From an uncultured Oscillospiraceae bacterium (GTDB lineage Bacteria; Bacillota; Clostridia; Oscillospirales; Oscillospiraceae): a stretch of 33,463 nt of DNA. Position 1 is the first letter of the stretch, and each line of letters begins with the position of its first letter. Shown here one piece after another: positions 9,761-16,710 of the stretch. The notes under the pieces are model-generated. The model was not told the origin of the DNA, made no database searches, and saw only the letters and a program-made list of their open reading frames with translations. The stretch is taken from the NCBI GenBank assembly GCA_910584805.1, contig CAJUCB010000001.1:46195-79657 (forward strand). Reading direction: 5' to 3'. Position numbers and translations under genes: made by a program.

Positions 9761-9994
9761 TTAGCGCTTCAGGGTAGGTTCCCCTCTGGGATAGGGTGCT
9801 TCCTGGTCGGTGAGCCCCGCCAGGTAATCCATGCTGGTGTCCAGGGCTAGGGCAATGCGCTTGCACTGTTCCAAGCTGTAGTACCGTTTTCCGGTTTCCA
9901 GCTTAGAGTAATCGCTCTGGTCGATGCCTGTGAGCATTTGCATCTTGACTTGTGTGTAGCCCCGCTTTTGGCGTAGTTCCCTTAGTCGGTTCAT
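9761..9994 (-). CDS. XRE-family helix-turn-helix transcriptional regulator
   Basis: A 77-residue protein made almost only of one Cro/CI-type HTH domain (MNRLRELRQKRGYTQ, then MLTGIDQSDYSKLETGKRY, and CKRIALALDTSMDYLAGLTD). Such small regulators usually bind palindromic operators near their own promoter. I place the start at 9994, the methionine that begins the classical RLRELR helix; longer starts upstream lack a good ribosome site. It is divergent from a three-gene set at 10112-11006. The 117-base gap between them contains the palindrome CCTAT-N5-ATAGG, which overlaps the -35 box of the rightward promoter, so it probably represses those genes and itself. Composition is less GC-rich than its neighbours, consistent with an acquired module. 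Confidence 0.85.
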   Translation of the reverse strand: MNRLRELRQKRGYTQVKMQMLTGIDQSDYSKLETGKRYYSLEQCKRIALALDTSMDYLAGLTDQEAPYPRGEPTLKR

Positions 9995-10017
9995 GTTATC
10001 ACCCATGTAATTATGGC

Positions 10018-10057
10018 AAATTGACCTATTTACAATAGGGTGAAATTGACCTATAAT
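10018..10057 (+). promoter_or_regulatory. Rightward promoter with overlapping operator-like palindrome
   Basis: TTTACA (10029-10034) and TATAAT (10052-10057) are 17 bases apart. The -35 box lies in the inverted repeat CCTAT-TTACA-ATAGG (10025-10039). In addition, AAATTGACCTAT occurs twice, at 10018-10029 and 10043-10054. This looks like a repressor-controlled promoter, most simply by the divergent XRE protein. Confidence 0.65.
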
Positions 10058-10111
10058 TCCTGGGAGGAGTCCCAAAACCGCGCAATTAAAACGCATTGTC
10101 GAGGTGCCAAA

Positions 10112-10330
10112 ATGCTAGATTACAAAAAGATGTACCATATCATGGTAAAGGAAACAGAAAACGCCATCAACACCTTAATCGCAGCCCAGCGCAAGTGCGA
10201 AGAGCTGTTTTTGGAGGCGGAGGATGCTGAACGCATCCTGATGGAGCCAGCCAACAAAGCAAAAGAGGAAGAACGTGAAACGGGGGCAGAAAATACATTG
10301 CATAACGTATGGGAGTCTGGTAGACTATAG
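10112..10330 (+). CDS. Small hypothetical protein
   Basis: A 72-residue, charged, mostly helical protein (MLDYKKMYHIMVKETENAIN, then AAQRKCEELFLEAED). I do not recognise an experimentally described family, though short clostridial proteins with the same N-terminal DYKKMY-type pattern and an alanine-glutamine-arginine helix are common as hypotheticals. No membrane segment or catalytic motif is visible. The ATG at 10112 follows GAGGTG at 10101-10106; an in-frame GTG at 10040 would fall within the promoter and is rejected. It is the first gene after the repressor-type promoter and is followed 15 bases later by the DUF4160 gene, so the genes are probably cotranscribed. Confidence 0.6.
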   Translation: MLDYKKMYHIMVKETENAINTLIAAQRKCEELFLEAEDAERILMEPANKAKEEERETGAENTLHNVWESGRL

Positions 10331-10345
10331 GCAGAGGTGATAGCT

Positions 10346-10606
10346 ATGCCGACGATCTGCATGTTTCGAGGGATCAAAATATACATCAACTGGCGGGAGC
10401 ACCAGCCGCCTCATTTCCACGCCAAGTATGGGGGGGACGAGGTGGTGGTCTCCATCCAGGATTTAGAAGCCATTGAGGGTGGGCTCCCCAACAAGCAGTT
10501 GAAAATGTTACTGGGCTGGGCGGCGCTCCACCAGGAAGAGTTGTTTGAGAATTGGACCTTGGCGGAGGCGCAGCAAGAGCTGTTTCCCATTGCGCCGCTG
10601 CATTGA
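10346..10606 (+). CDS. DUF4160 domain protein
   Basis: This 86-residue protein begins MPTICMFRGIKIYI and contains EHQPPHFHAKYGG, the His-rich PHFHA core that marks DUF4160, followed by a helix ending in LFENWTLAEAQQ. The family has no settled function. It frequently stands next to a DUF2442 gene, as it does here, and such pairs have been proposed to act like toxin-antitoxin modules; this is recollection of context and not proof. The start at 10346 is preceded by GAGGTGA. The next gene begins 13 bases after its stop, supporting a shared transcript. Confidence 0.82.
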   Translation: MPTICMFRGIKIYINWREHQPPHFHAKYGGDEVVVSIQDLEAIEGGLPNKQLKMLLGWAALHQEELFENWTLAEAQQELFPIAPLH

Positions 10607-10619
10607 GGAGGCATTTTGT

Positions 10620-11006
10620 ATGTATGTTGTCAATGGGATGTCCTATTCAGATGATAGCTTTGGGAAAAAGGTGGAGGGCTATCTCGCCAAAGGCTTCGAC
10701 CGCCGGAGCGCGGAGTATTTCGCTGCTGGCCGCCGCCGCATCGTCTCCGTATCCGCCAGCGAGGACTTTACCCTCCGTCTGGTATTCGACAACCAGGAGG
10801 TACGCAAGCTGGACTGCAAGCCCTTCCTCCAAGAGGGCACGGTGTTTGCTCCCTTCCTGGACGTGGGAAACTTCAAACGTGTGTACCTAGACGATTGCCA
10901 CTGTGTGGCCTGGGACATTGACCCGACGGTGGACAGTGAGACAGTGTGGTCAAACAAGGTGGACTTGTGCCCAGATAGTTGTTATATGGACAGCATTCCG
11001 CTGTAA
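10620..11006 (+). CDS. DUF2442 domain protein
   Basis: A 128-residue protein. The C-terminal half (residues about 40-128) carries the DUF2442 pattern: SASEDFTLRLVFDNQEVRKLD, a compact FLQEGTVFAPFLD segment, FKRVYLDD and a final VDLCPDSCYMDS similar to the family's D-x-x-P-D-x-L-Y ending. The N-terminal 40 residues (SYSDDSFGKKVEGYLAKGF) are extra. GGAGG at 10607-10611 fixes the start at ATG 10620. It pairs with the DUF4160 gene just upstream and is followed by a strong terminator, so it is the last gene of the island. Function is unknown; a binding partner or antitoxin-like role for the DUF4160 protein is only an inference. Confidence 0.78.
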   Translation: MYVVNGMSYSDDSFGKKVEGYLAKGFDRRSAEYFAAGRRRIVSVSASEDFTLRLVFDNQEVRKLDCKPFLQEGTVFAPFLDVGNFKRVYLDDCHCVAWDIDPTVDSETVWSNKVDLCPDSCYMDSIPL

Positions 11007-11053
11007 ACATGCGCCGCGGGAGGACAATGCCTCCTGCGGCGCATGTTTTTTTC
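11006..11053 (+). terminator. Terminator of the DUF4160/DUF2442 operon
   Basis: A 16-bp stem (11008-11023 with 11030-11045, one G-U pair) with loop ACAATG, followed by seven T. It directly abuts the end of the facing LuxR-type gene. Confidence 0.9.
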
Positions 11054-12235
11054 TCACAGAGCGGTGTTGCCGTGCTTCCCTGCCTCCTGCTCCTTCAAAA
11101 TGGGTTGCAGGCGCATGAGCAGGTCCACTTTGTTGTTGACCTCGAACTTTTTATAGATGTTGGCAATGTGGGTGCGCACGGTGTAGATACTGATGTGGAG
11201 CTCCTCGGCGATCTGTTCGTTTTTCATCCCCGACGCCAGGTAGTACACAATCCGCCGTTCCTGCTGGGTCAGGGCGTTGTAGGGGTGGTTGCGGCTTTTG
11301 GGGAGCTGCTTGGTCTGGCAGGTGATGAGCATCAGGTGCCAGGTCTGAATGAGGCCGGCGGAGCTGGTGGAGAGGAAGGAGGTGTGGTAAAAGGTGATAT
11401 CCCCCGCCAGGGAGGTGATGGTCTGGCTGCTGCCCCCCTGGGTGCTCAGGCGGTCGCTGACCTCATTGATCATGGTCTGGACTTCTCGGAACTGGGCGTC
11501 CCCCTGGTAGTTGCTGCGCAGGAAGTGGCCCTGGTTGTGGCGGTACTGCTCCCAAAAGATCTGGCTGATCTCCTTGGCGGCGCTGTTGGCCTGAAGGACG
11601 GTCATGTCCTGGTTGAGGATCACCGCCCCCAGCTTGATATCCTGGTAGAAGAGGGTGAAGCTGTCGTGGAAGCGGGCCTCGCCGCTGTGGCGCAGATAGC
11701 TCTGGTAGTTGGCCTCGATGAGCTCGGCCAAGTATTCCAGCAGCCCCCGCACCTGGGAGAAGGGCCCCTCCTCCTGGGAGCGGAACAGGCCCAGGGAGCC
11801 GATGATCTGTTCGTTGGCGTAGAAGTACAGCACAGCCTGGTGGGCCATGTCCTCCGCCGCCAGCTGCTCCCCGAAGGAGCTGCGGCGGAACTCCGCCTGG
11901 GTGGGCAGGTCTTCGGTGCAGATTACCCGCTGGCCTTGGAGCTGGGCAGGCAGGCGGGCGTAGCGGAAGGCGTCCTCCCGGTGGAGGCGCTCCTTATAGT
12001 CGTACATCAGGCCGTAGCGGATGCCATAGGTGACATAGTTGCTCAGCCCCCCGGCCCGGCGGGTCTGGCCCCCGGCGAAGATGGCGCGGCTGCAGGGGAA
12101 AAAGATGCTGCGGCGGAAGCCAAAATGCTTGTCCAGGAGGGAAAGGGCCTTCTTGGGGAAATTTTCGCTGTCTCTGGCCAGCTCCAGGGAGAAGCCCAGG
12201 GTGGCGTCGAAATACTGTTCGGGAAGTTTGGGCAT
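11054..12235 (-). CDS. LuxR-type HTH transcriptional regulator with N-terminal sensor region
   Basis: A 393-residue protein. The C-terminal 65 residues are a LuxR/NarL-type HTH (NALTQQERRIVYYLASGMKNEQIAEEL, split here for length: QQERRIVYYLASG, then NEQIAEELHISIYTVRTHIANIYKK). Residues about 20-190 resemble a GAF-like sensor (LLDKHFGFRRSIFF, AVLYFYANEQIIGSLGLFR) and residues about 205-320 could be a PAS-like domain (LGAVILNQDMTVLQANSAAKE). It lacks a receiver domain, so it is not a classic response regulator. It is transcribed divergently from the thiolase gene with a 253-base gap that holds both promoters, so regulation of thiolase is plausible but unproven. The ligand is unknown. Confidence 0.85.
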   Translation of the reverse strand: MPKLPEQYFDATLGFSLELARDSENFPKKALSLLDKHFGFRRSIFFPCSRAIFAGGQTRRAGGLSNYVTYGIRYGLMYDYKERLHREDAFRYARLPAQLQGQRVICTEDLPTQAEFRRSSFGEQLAAEDMAHQAVLYFYANEQIIGSLGLFRSQEEGPFSQVRGLLEYLAELIEANYQSYLRHSGEARFHDSFTLFYQDIKLGAVILNQDMTVLQANSAAKEISQIFWEQYRHNQGHFLRSNYQGDAQFREVQTMINEVSDRLSTQGGSSQTITSLAGDITFYHTSFLSTSSAGLIQTWHLMLITCQTKQLPKSRNHPYNALTQQERRIVYYLASGMKNEQIAEELHISIYTVRTHIANIYKKFEVNNKVDLLMRLQPILKEQEAGKHGNTAL

Positions 12236-12303
12236 AAACGTACTCTCATTTCTGTAGGATAAGCAGGCGAGAAAAAACCTGGCTCGGTGGACATCTTTTC
12301 CCC

Positions 12304-12332
12304 ATTATACATAGTTTGTATGATAAATACAA
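12304..12332 (-). promoter_or_regulatory. Promoter of the LuxR-type gene with TTGTAT/ATACAA palindrome
   Basis: On the minus strand, TTGTAT (12332-12327) and TATAAT (12309-12304) are separated by 17 bases. The -35 box is one arm of the inverted repeat TTGTAT-GATAA-ATACAA (12316-12332), a possible operator for autoregulation. Confidence 0.6.
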
Positions 12333-12386
12333 GGTTTTCCCCTCCAAAAACACCAGCGAATTTTCTGAACAATTCCCGTCCTTCCC

Positions 12387-12414
12387 TTGACAGGCATCTG
12401 TTTTGATGTATAAT
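12387..12414 (+). promoter_or_regulatory. Promoter of the thiolase gene
   Basis: TTGACA (12387-12392) and TATAAT (12409-12414) with a 16-base spacer. AGGAGG at 12473-12478 lies ten bases before the ATG at 12489. Confidence 0.82.
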
Positions 12415-12488
12415 ATAAGCACCCCAGAATTGAATCAGTCCATTTTGGTACAAAATGAACAAATAAAGTATTAGGAGGTTATCTCATC

Positions 12489-13721
12489 ATGCAAACGAGA
12501 GAGGTAGTCATTGTCAGCGCTTGCCGTACTGCAATCGGTAAGTTCCAGGGTCAGTTTAAGGACGTTTCCGCCAGAGAGCTGGCCATCACCGCCGGTAAGG
12601 AGGCCATCAAGCGCGCTGGCATTGACATCAACACCATCGACGAAGTGGTCATGGGCGAGTGCTATCCCGGCATGCAGGGCTCCCTGCCTGCCCGCCAGGT
12701 GTCCATGCGTATCGGTCTGCCCCTTGAGAGCAGCGCTGTCACCGTGAATCAGAACTGCGCTTCCGGCCTGCGCGCCATGGAAATTGCCTGCCAGAACGTC
12801 ATCCTGGGCAAGACTGACATCGGCCTGGTCATCGGCGTGGAGAACATGACCCAGGCCCCCTTCATGCTCCCCAAGGCCCGTATGGGTTACCGCATGGGCG
12901 GCATCCCCACCGAGGGCGGCGCAGAGCTCTTCGACAGCCTGATCCACGACGCCCTGTATGACTCCCTGGTCCCCGGCCACATGGGTGTCACCGCCGACAA
13001 CGTGGCAAAGCTGTGCAACGTCACCCGTAAGGAGTGCGACGAGCTGGCCGTCATCAGCCACAACCGTGCCTGCGCCGCCATCGACGGCGGGAAGTTCAAG
13101 GACGAGATCGTGCCCATCGTGGTCCACAACAAGAAGAAGGGCGACATCATCCTGGACACCGACGAGCACCCCATCCGCAACTGCAGCTATGACACCATCT
13201 CCAAGATGAAGGCCGTGTTCACCCCCGACGGTGTTACCACCGCTGCCAATGCCTCCGGCATCAACGACGCGGCAGCTGCTGCCATCATCATGTCCGTGGA
13301 GAAGGCCAAGGAGCTGGGCCTGAAGCCCATGGCTAAGTACATCAACAGCTGCTCCGCCGGCGTGGAGCCCAAGTACATGGGCATCGGCCCCGCCTATGCC
13401 ATCCCCAAGTGCCTGAAGGGCGCGGGCATGACCTTCTCCGACGTGGACTACTGGGAGATCAACGAGGCCTTTGCCGCCCAGTTCCTGGGCGCTGGCCGCA
13501 AGCTGAAGGAGAACCACGGCTGGACTGTGGACCTGGACCGTACCAACGTCAACGGTTCCGGCATCTCCCTGGGCCACCCCATCGGCTGCACCGGCATGCG
13601 TATCCTGGTAACCATGCTCTACGAGATGGAGCGCCAGGGCACCACCATCGGCGGCACCTCCATGTGCGTCGGCGGCGGCCCCGCTATGGCGTCCGTCTGG
13701 ACCCGCGACTGCGGTTTCTAA
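12489..13721 (+). CDS. thlA: Acetyl-CoA C-acetyltransferase (thiolase)
   Basis: Thiolase condenses two acetyl-CoA to acetoacetyl-CoA, the entry step to butyrate formation in clostridia, in the cytoplasm. The 410-residue protein shows the nucleophile Cys90 in NQNCASG, the catalytic His363 in GHPIG, and the second catalytic Cys393 in CVGGG; EINEAFAAQF and NVNGSGISLGHP are also typical. Consensus promoter, strong RBS and a perfect terminator make it a single, strongly expressed gene. Codon use is visibly shifted toward CGT and GGC/GAG forms relative to neighbours, as expected for an abundant protein. No other butyrate-pathway genes are in the window. The symbol is by function; the exact paralogue name is uncertain. 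Confidence 0.95.
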   Translation: MQTREVVIVSACRTAIGKFQGQFKDVSARELAITAGKEAIKRAGIDINTIDEVVMGECYPGMQGSLPARQVSMRIGLPLESSAVTVNQNCASGLRAMEIACQNVILGKTDIGLVIGVENMTQAPFMLPKARMGYRMGGIPTEGGAELFDSLIHDALYDSLVPGHMGVTADNVAKLCNVTRKECDELAVISHNRACAAIDGGKFKDEIVPIVVHNKKKGDIILDTDEHPIRNCSYDTISKMKAVFTPDGVTTAANASGINDAAAAAIIMSVEKAKELGLKPMAKYINSCSAGVEPKYMGIGPAYAIPKCLKGAGMTFSDVDYWEINEAFAAQFLGAGRKLKENHGWTVDLDRTNVNGSGISLGHPIGCTGMRILVTMLYEMERQGTTIGGTSMCVGGGPAMASVWTRDCGF

Positions 13722-13737
13722 GCCAAAGAATAGCAAG

Positions 13738-13772
13738 AGCCCCCGGCGCTCCATCAGCGCCGGGGGCTTTTT
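13738..13772 (+). terminator. Terminator of the thiolase gene
   Basis: A perfect 13-bp stem (13738-13750 with 13756-13768, AGCCCCCGGCGCT) with five-base loop and a T run. Confidence 0.92.
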
Positions 13773-13801
13773 CTAAGGGATATGATTTAGGAGGACACAC
13801 C

Positions 13802-14749
13802 ATGGAAGACAGTATGTGGCTGGAAATTATCCTCGACGCCAAGGCGGAGGAGCTAGACGGCATTTGTGCCCGGCTCATTGCCAACGGCGTTCCCGGCCTA
13901 GTGACGGAGGAGGAGGGGGAGTTCCAAGCCTTCCTGGAAGAGAACCGGCAGTATTGGGACTATGTAGACGATACGCTCTTGGAACAGATGAAGGGCGTCT
14001 CCCGGGTGAAGTTTTACGTCACCGACGACGCCGACGGACAGAAGCAGCTTGCCCAGTACCTGGCGGGGCTGGACCGACCCTATACCTCCCTCCGCCTGCG
14101 GGAGTACGACTGGGCCCACAGTTGGCAGAAATATTACCGGCCCCTGTCCATCGGCCAGCGGCTGTACATTGTCCCGGAGTGGGAGCGGGATACGTCCCCG
14201 GCGCCAGAAGGGCGGGTGCGCCTGTTGATGAACCCCGGCCTCACCTTCGGCACCGGCTCCCACGCCTCCACCCAGCTGTGTCTGGAAGGGGTGGAGGACT
14301 ATGTGGTTCCCGGCCGCCCTGTGCTGGACTTGGGCTGTGGCAGCGGCATCCTGGCGGTGGCCGCCCTGGCTTTGGGGGCCAGCCACGCCACCGGGGTGGA
14401 CATCGACCCCAAGGCGGTGGATGTGGCCTACGAGAACGCCGCCCTCAACGGCCTGGGGAAGGACCGCTGCCGCTTCCTGGCGGGGAACGTCCTCAGCGAC
14501 GACGCCTTGGTGGCGGAGCTGGCAGCGGGACAGGCTCCCCTGGTGCTGGCCAACATCGTGGCGGATGTGATCATCCCCCTGGCCCCGGTGGTGCCCAAGC
14601 TGCTGGAACAGGGGGGCACCTTCCTGTGCTCCGGCATCATCGACACCCGGGGGGACGAGGTGGCCGCCGCCTTGGAGGGCAGCGGGCTGCGGCTCTTGCG
14701 GCGCTTGGAGAAGAACGGATGGGTGGCGTTGGCGGCAACGCTGAAATAA
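13802..14749 (+). CDS. prmA: Ribosomal protein L11 methyltransferase
   Basis: PrmA methylates lysines and the N-terminus of ribosomal protein L11 using SAM. The 315-residue protein has the N-terminal substrate-binding domain followed by a class I methyltransferase fold. Diagnostic are EYDWAHSWQKYYRPL (101-115), NPGLTFGTGSHAST (144-157) and the SAM loop DLGCGSG (176-182), then VDIDPKAV and LVLANIVADV, the NI/NP-type catalytic segment. AGGAGG at 13789-13794 sets the ATG at 13802. It lies just after the thiolase terminator and ends with its own terminator, so it depends on read-through or a weak promoter in the 80-base gap. L11 itself is not in the window. Confidence 0.94.
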   Translation: MEDSMWLEIILDAKAEELDGICARLIANGVPGLVTEEEGEFQAFLEENRQYWDYVDDTLLEQMKGVSRVKFYVTDDADGQKQLAQYLAGLDRPYTSLRLREYDWAHSWQKYYRPLSIGQRLYIVPEWERDTSPAPEGRVRLLMNPGLTFGTGSHASTQLCLEGVEDYVVPGRPVLDLGCGSGILAVAALALGASHATGVDIDPKAVDVAYENAALNGLGKDRCRFLAGNVLSDDALVAELAAGQAPLVLANIVADVIIPLAPVVPKLLEQGGTFLCSGIIDTRGDEVAAALEGSGLRLLRRLEKNGWVALAATLK

Positions 14750-14766
14750 GGCGGACACGAAACCAT

Positions 14767-14814
14767 AGCAGGGCTTCCCGATGAACCATCGCAAAGCCCT
14801 GCTGTGTTGTTTTT
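14767..14814 (+). terminator. Terminator after prmA
   Basis: AGCAGGGCTT (14767-14776) pairs perfectly with AAGCCCTGCT (14794-14803) around a 17-base loop, followed by GTGTTGTTTTT. Confidence 0.82.
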
Positions 14815-14821
14815 ATGCCAG

Positions 14822-15754
14822 TTACGATTGGATACCAATGCTCCCCTCTTTGAGAGAAATTCTGTCCGAGGAACAGCAGATAAAATAAATGTAATACGTG
14901 CCGTCTTCCACGGCCTGCACACAATAGCGGCCGCGTTCTGCCCTTTCGTGTACGGTGGCACGACACAGCATCCCGTTTTTGATGGAGCCAACGGACAGGG
15001 TTTGAGCGCGGCCGTCGAAGAAGGGATATGTTTCAAAGTCCCAATACAGGGTTTCTCCCGCCTTGAGGGTCCATCCGCTGCCATCGTCTTTGGTGAATAT
15101 CCCCATCACACCATTGGGGGCCATCAGTTCAGGGGTCTTTTTGCCCTGCATCTTCACCTCCTGTATCATGCTGGGAAGCAGAATTTCATCACTTTCCACG
15201 AAAGAAATGATGGGCCCTGGGAGTGCCGTTGGGGATTGCCCGTCAAACTGGAGCACGGTCTCCTGGCCGATCTCCTGCCGGTTCGATGCAGAGATCAATG
15301 CAATCGAGCCATCCTGGGAGGGAGATATCTCTGGGTGGTTCCCGGGTACAGCGGCAACCACCACCCTAGGTTCATCGGGGTCACGCTCCAAAAGCGTATA
15401 AACACCATGTGCCGTGAATGCAAGGAGGGCCAAGATACAAAGGCCCAAGCTGGCCTGAAGCCGCGCCCATGAAACAGCCTTGCGGGGAGGGGCAGGCCGT
15501 TCGTTCCTGCTTGCCTCCCCTGGAATGTCTGCAACGATGAGGCCCTCTTCAAGGGTGGCCGCAGAATCCACCAGTAGGTGTAGGGGAACCTGGAACAATT
15601 CCGCAATCGCAATCAAATTTTCCGTGGATGGCACGGATTTTCCGGACTCCCACCTGGAAATTGCCTGCCGGGTGACGTTCAGTTGTTCCGCAACATCGTC
15701 CTGGGACAGCTTTTGTGCCTTTCTCAACGCAAGTAGTTTTTCCTGTAAACGCAT
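14822..15754 (-). CDS. XRE-family HTH protein with one transmembrane segment and extracytoplasmic domain
   Basis: The protein has 310 residues if started at 15754, where MRLQEKLLALRKAQKLSQ opens the HTH domain; longer in-frame starts add an unlikely hydrophobic leader. The HTH (DVAEQLNVTRQAISRWESGK, exactly in the DNA-binding position) covers residues 5-60. A linker with prolines leads to a single membrane segment near residues 118-135 (LGLCILALLAFTAHGVYTLL). The remaining 170 residues are extracytoplasmic, with beta-like text and several acidic and aromatic residues, and end in EGSIGIQS. I know many Firmicutes genes with HTH-membrane architecture but not the function of this one. It may sense an outside signal and act on DNA. 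No partner gene is adjacent in the same operon. Confidence 0.8.
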   Translation of the reverse strand: MRLQEKLLALRKAQKLSQDDVAEQLNVTRQAISRWESGKSVPSTENLIAIAELFQVPLHLLVDSAATLEEGLIVADIPGEASRNERPAPPRKAVSWARLQASLGLCILALLAFTAHGVYTLLERDPDEPRVVVAAVPGNHPEISPSQDGSIALISASNRQEIGQETVLQFDGQSPTALPGPIISFVESDEILLPSMIQEVKMQGKKTPELMAPNGVMGIFTKDDGSGWTLKAGETLYWDFETYPFFDGRAQTLSVGSIKNGMLCRATVHERAERGRYCVQAVEDGTYYIYFICCSSDRISLKEGSIGIQS

Positions 15755-15865
15755 GTCAACCACACCCTTTCCGCTTGTTTTACGCAAGGCTATTCTACAC
15801 AAAACAAAGGGAAAAGGGAAGAACACCTATGTTCCATTTTCCGCAAGTATTGGTTGCGGCCGGCC

Positions 15866-16222
15866 TTATGCCCCCCGGGATTCCTTTCGCGCCAGCACGG
15901 CCATCTGAATCGACTGTTCCACAAAACGGTTCAAGGACATCTGCTGGGCCATGGCTGTGAGCGCCGCTTGCTTGTGGAGCTCCGGGGAGATGCGGACATT
16001 GAAGCTGCCCTTGTATGCCCGTTCCGGTTCAATGCCTTCCATGGCACACAGCTCCAAATATTCATCCACAGCAGCGTGAAAGCTATCTACCAAAATGCGG
16101 GCGCTTTCCCCTTCGTAGGAGATCAATGCTCGTATCCCCATCACCTTGCCGAACAGCAATGCGTCCGCTTCGGAAAACTCAACGCTTCCAAGGTACCCTT
16201 TGTATTCCATTGTGTTGCTCAT
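15866..16222 (-). CDS. hicB: HicB-family antitoxin
   Basis: A 118-residue protein with the HicB-type N-terminal fold (MEYKGYLGSVEFSEADALL, GKVMGIRALISYEG) and a C-terminal arc/ribbon-helix-helix-like DNA-binding segment (GSFNVRISPELHKQAALTA, NRFVEQSIQMAV). Antitoxins of this family bind HicA and repress the shared promoter. It begins at 16222, overlapping the hicA stop in ATGA, so translation is coupled and toxin is encoded first, as usual for hicAB. The family call is clear from both the partner and the domain order. Confidence 0.88.
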   Translation of the reverse strand: MSNTMEYKGYLGSVEFSEADALLFGKVMGIRALISYEGESARILVDSFHAAVDEYLELCAMEGIEPERAYKGSFNVRISPELHKQAALTAMAQQMSLNRFVEQSIQMAVLARKESRGA

Positions 16223-16473
16223 AGAATACCCTCCTGTTTCAATAGTTCTATCAATTGCTTTACCTGATAGTCCAGCAGTTCTTTTCTCGGATGGGGCTTG
16301 TGCAGCAAAATGGGCGGATGCTCCGGAGAAATAAACATGACTCTGGACCCACTGGTTTTCCCTTTGTTGGACCGGCGGTAAGCGAAATAATGTAACAAGG
16401 CTTCCGCCTCATCAAAGGTAAAATCTTTGGGTCGCGTTTTTAAGCGTTTCAGTAGTTTTTCTTTTTGTCCCAT
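16219..16473 (-). CDS. hicA: HicA-family toxin (mRNA interferase type)
   Basis: An 84-residue HicA-like protein (MGQKEKLLKRLKTRPKDFTF, SGSRVMFISPEHPPILLHKP, LIELLKQEGIL) with the double-stranded RNA-binding-like fold expected for translation-dependent mRNA cleavage. The usual GSH motif, whose His is catalytic in studied members, reads GSR here. I recall that GSR occurs in a clostridial subgroup of this family, so I do not take it as proof of inactivity. The start is ATG 16473, preceded by GGGGGTG; an in-frame GTG at 16482 is possible. It is the first gene of the hicAB operon, whose promoter region carries a 13-bp perfect palindrome. Confidence 0.82.
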   Translation of the reverse strand: MGQKEKLLKRLKTRPKDFTFDEAEALLHYFAYRRSNKGKTSGSRVMFISPEHPPILLHKPHPRKELLDYQVKQLIELLKQEGIL

Positions 16474-16496
16474 AGGGTACACCCCCGCTTATGATT

Positions 16497-16546
16497 ATGA
16501 TACTATAACCCACTGCAATATGCAACTGTTTTTAGTTGCATATTGC
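16497..16546 (-). promoter_or_regulatory. hicAB promoter and 13-bp palindromic operator
   Basis: GCAATATGCAACT (16515-16527) and its exact reverse complement (16534-16546) flank six bases. On the minus strand TTGCAT (16525-16520) and TATCAT (16502-16497) give a -35/-10 pair with 17-base spacing, so the palindrome covers the -35 box. This fits autorepression by HicB. Confidence 0.65.
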
Positions 16547-16710
16547 GTTTCAGTGCTCTAACCAGTTCCTTTATTTGCCCCGGAGATCATTCGGCATAGA
16601 CCTGGCCAACGTAGCTTGCCTCTCTTTTTTGTGCAAGGATAGAGAGGAAACCGTTTAGAATACGCTTTATAATAAGGCACAAACCACATCTACGGATCAG
16701 GAGGGATCGC

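Noticed and set aside
10979..12262. Long plus-strand open frame across the LuxR-type gene
   Set aside because: It is antisense to a gene with a clear HTH and continuous family text; the plus-strand product is low-complexity and matches no family, as expected for GC-rich shadow frames.
12471..13754. Long minus-strand open frame over the thiolase gene
   Set aside because: Thiolase has intact Cys, His and Cys catalytic motifs, promoter, RBS and terminator. The opposite frame lacks family motifs and an RBS.
15851..15866. GGCCGGCC palindrome near the hicB end
   Set aside because: An eight-base GC palindrome is expected by chance in this GC-rich sequence and has no T run or promoter context.
16615..16647. 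CCTCTCT/AGAGAGG inverted repeat upstream of the AraC-type gene as a terminator
   Set aside because: The loop of 15 bases and the absence of a T run after the right arm argue against termination; it could be an operator, but no evidence supports it.
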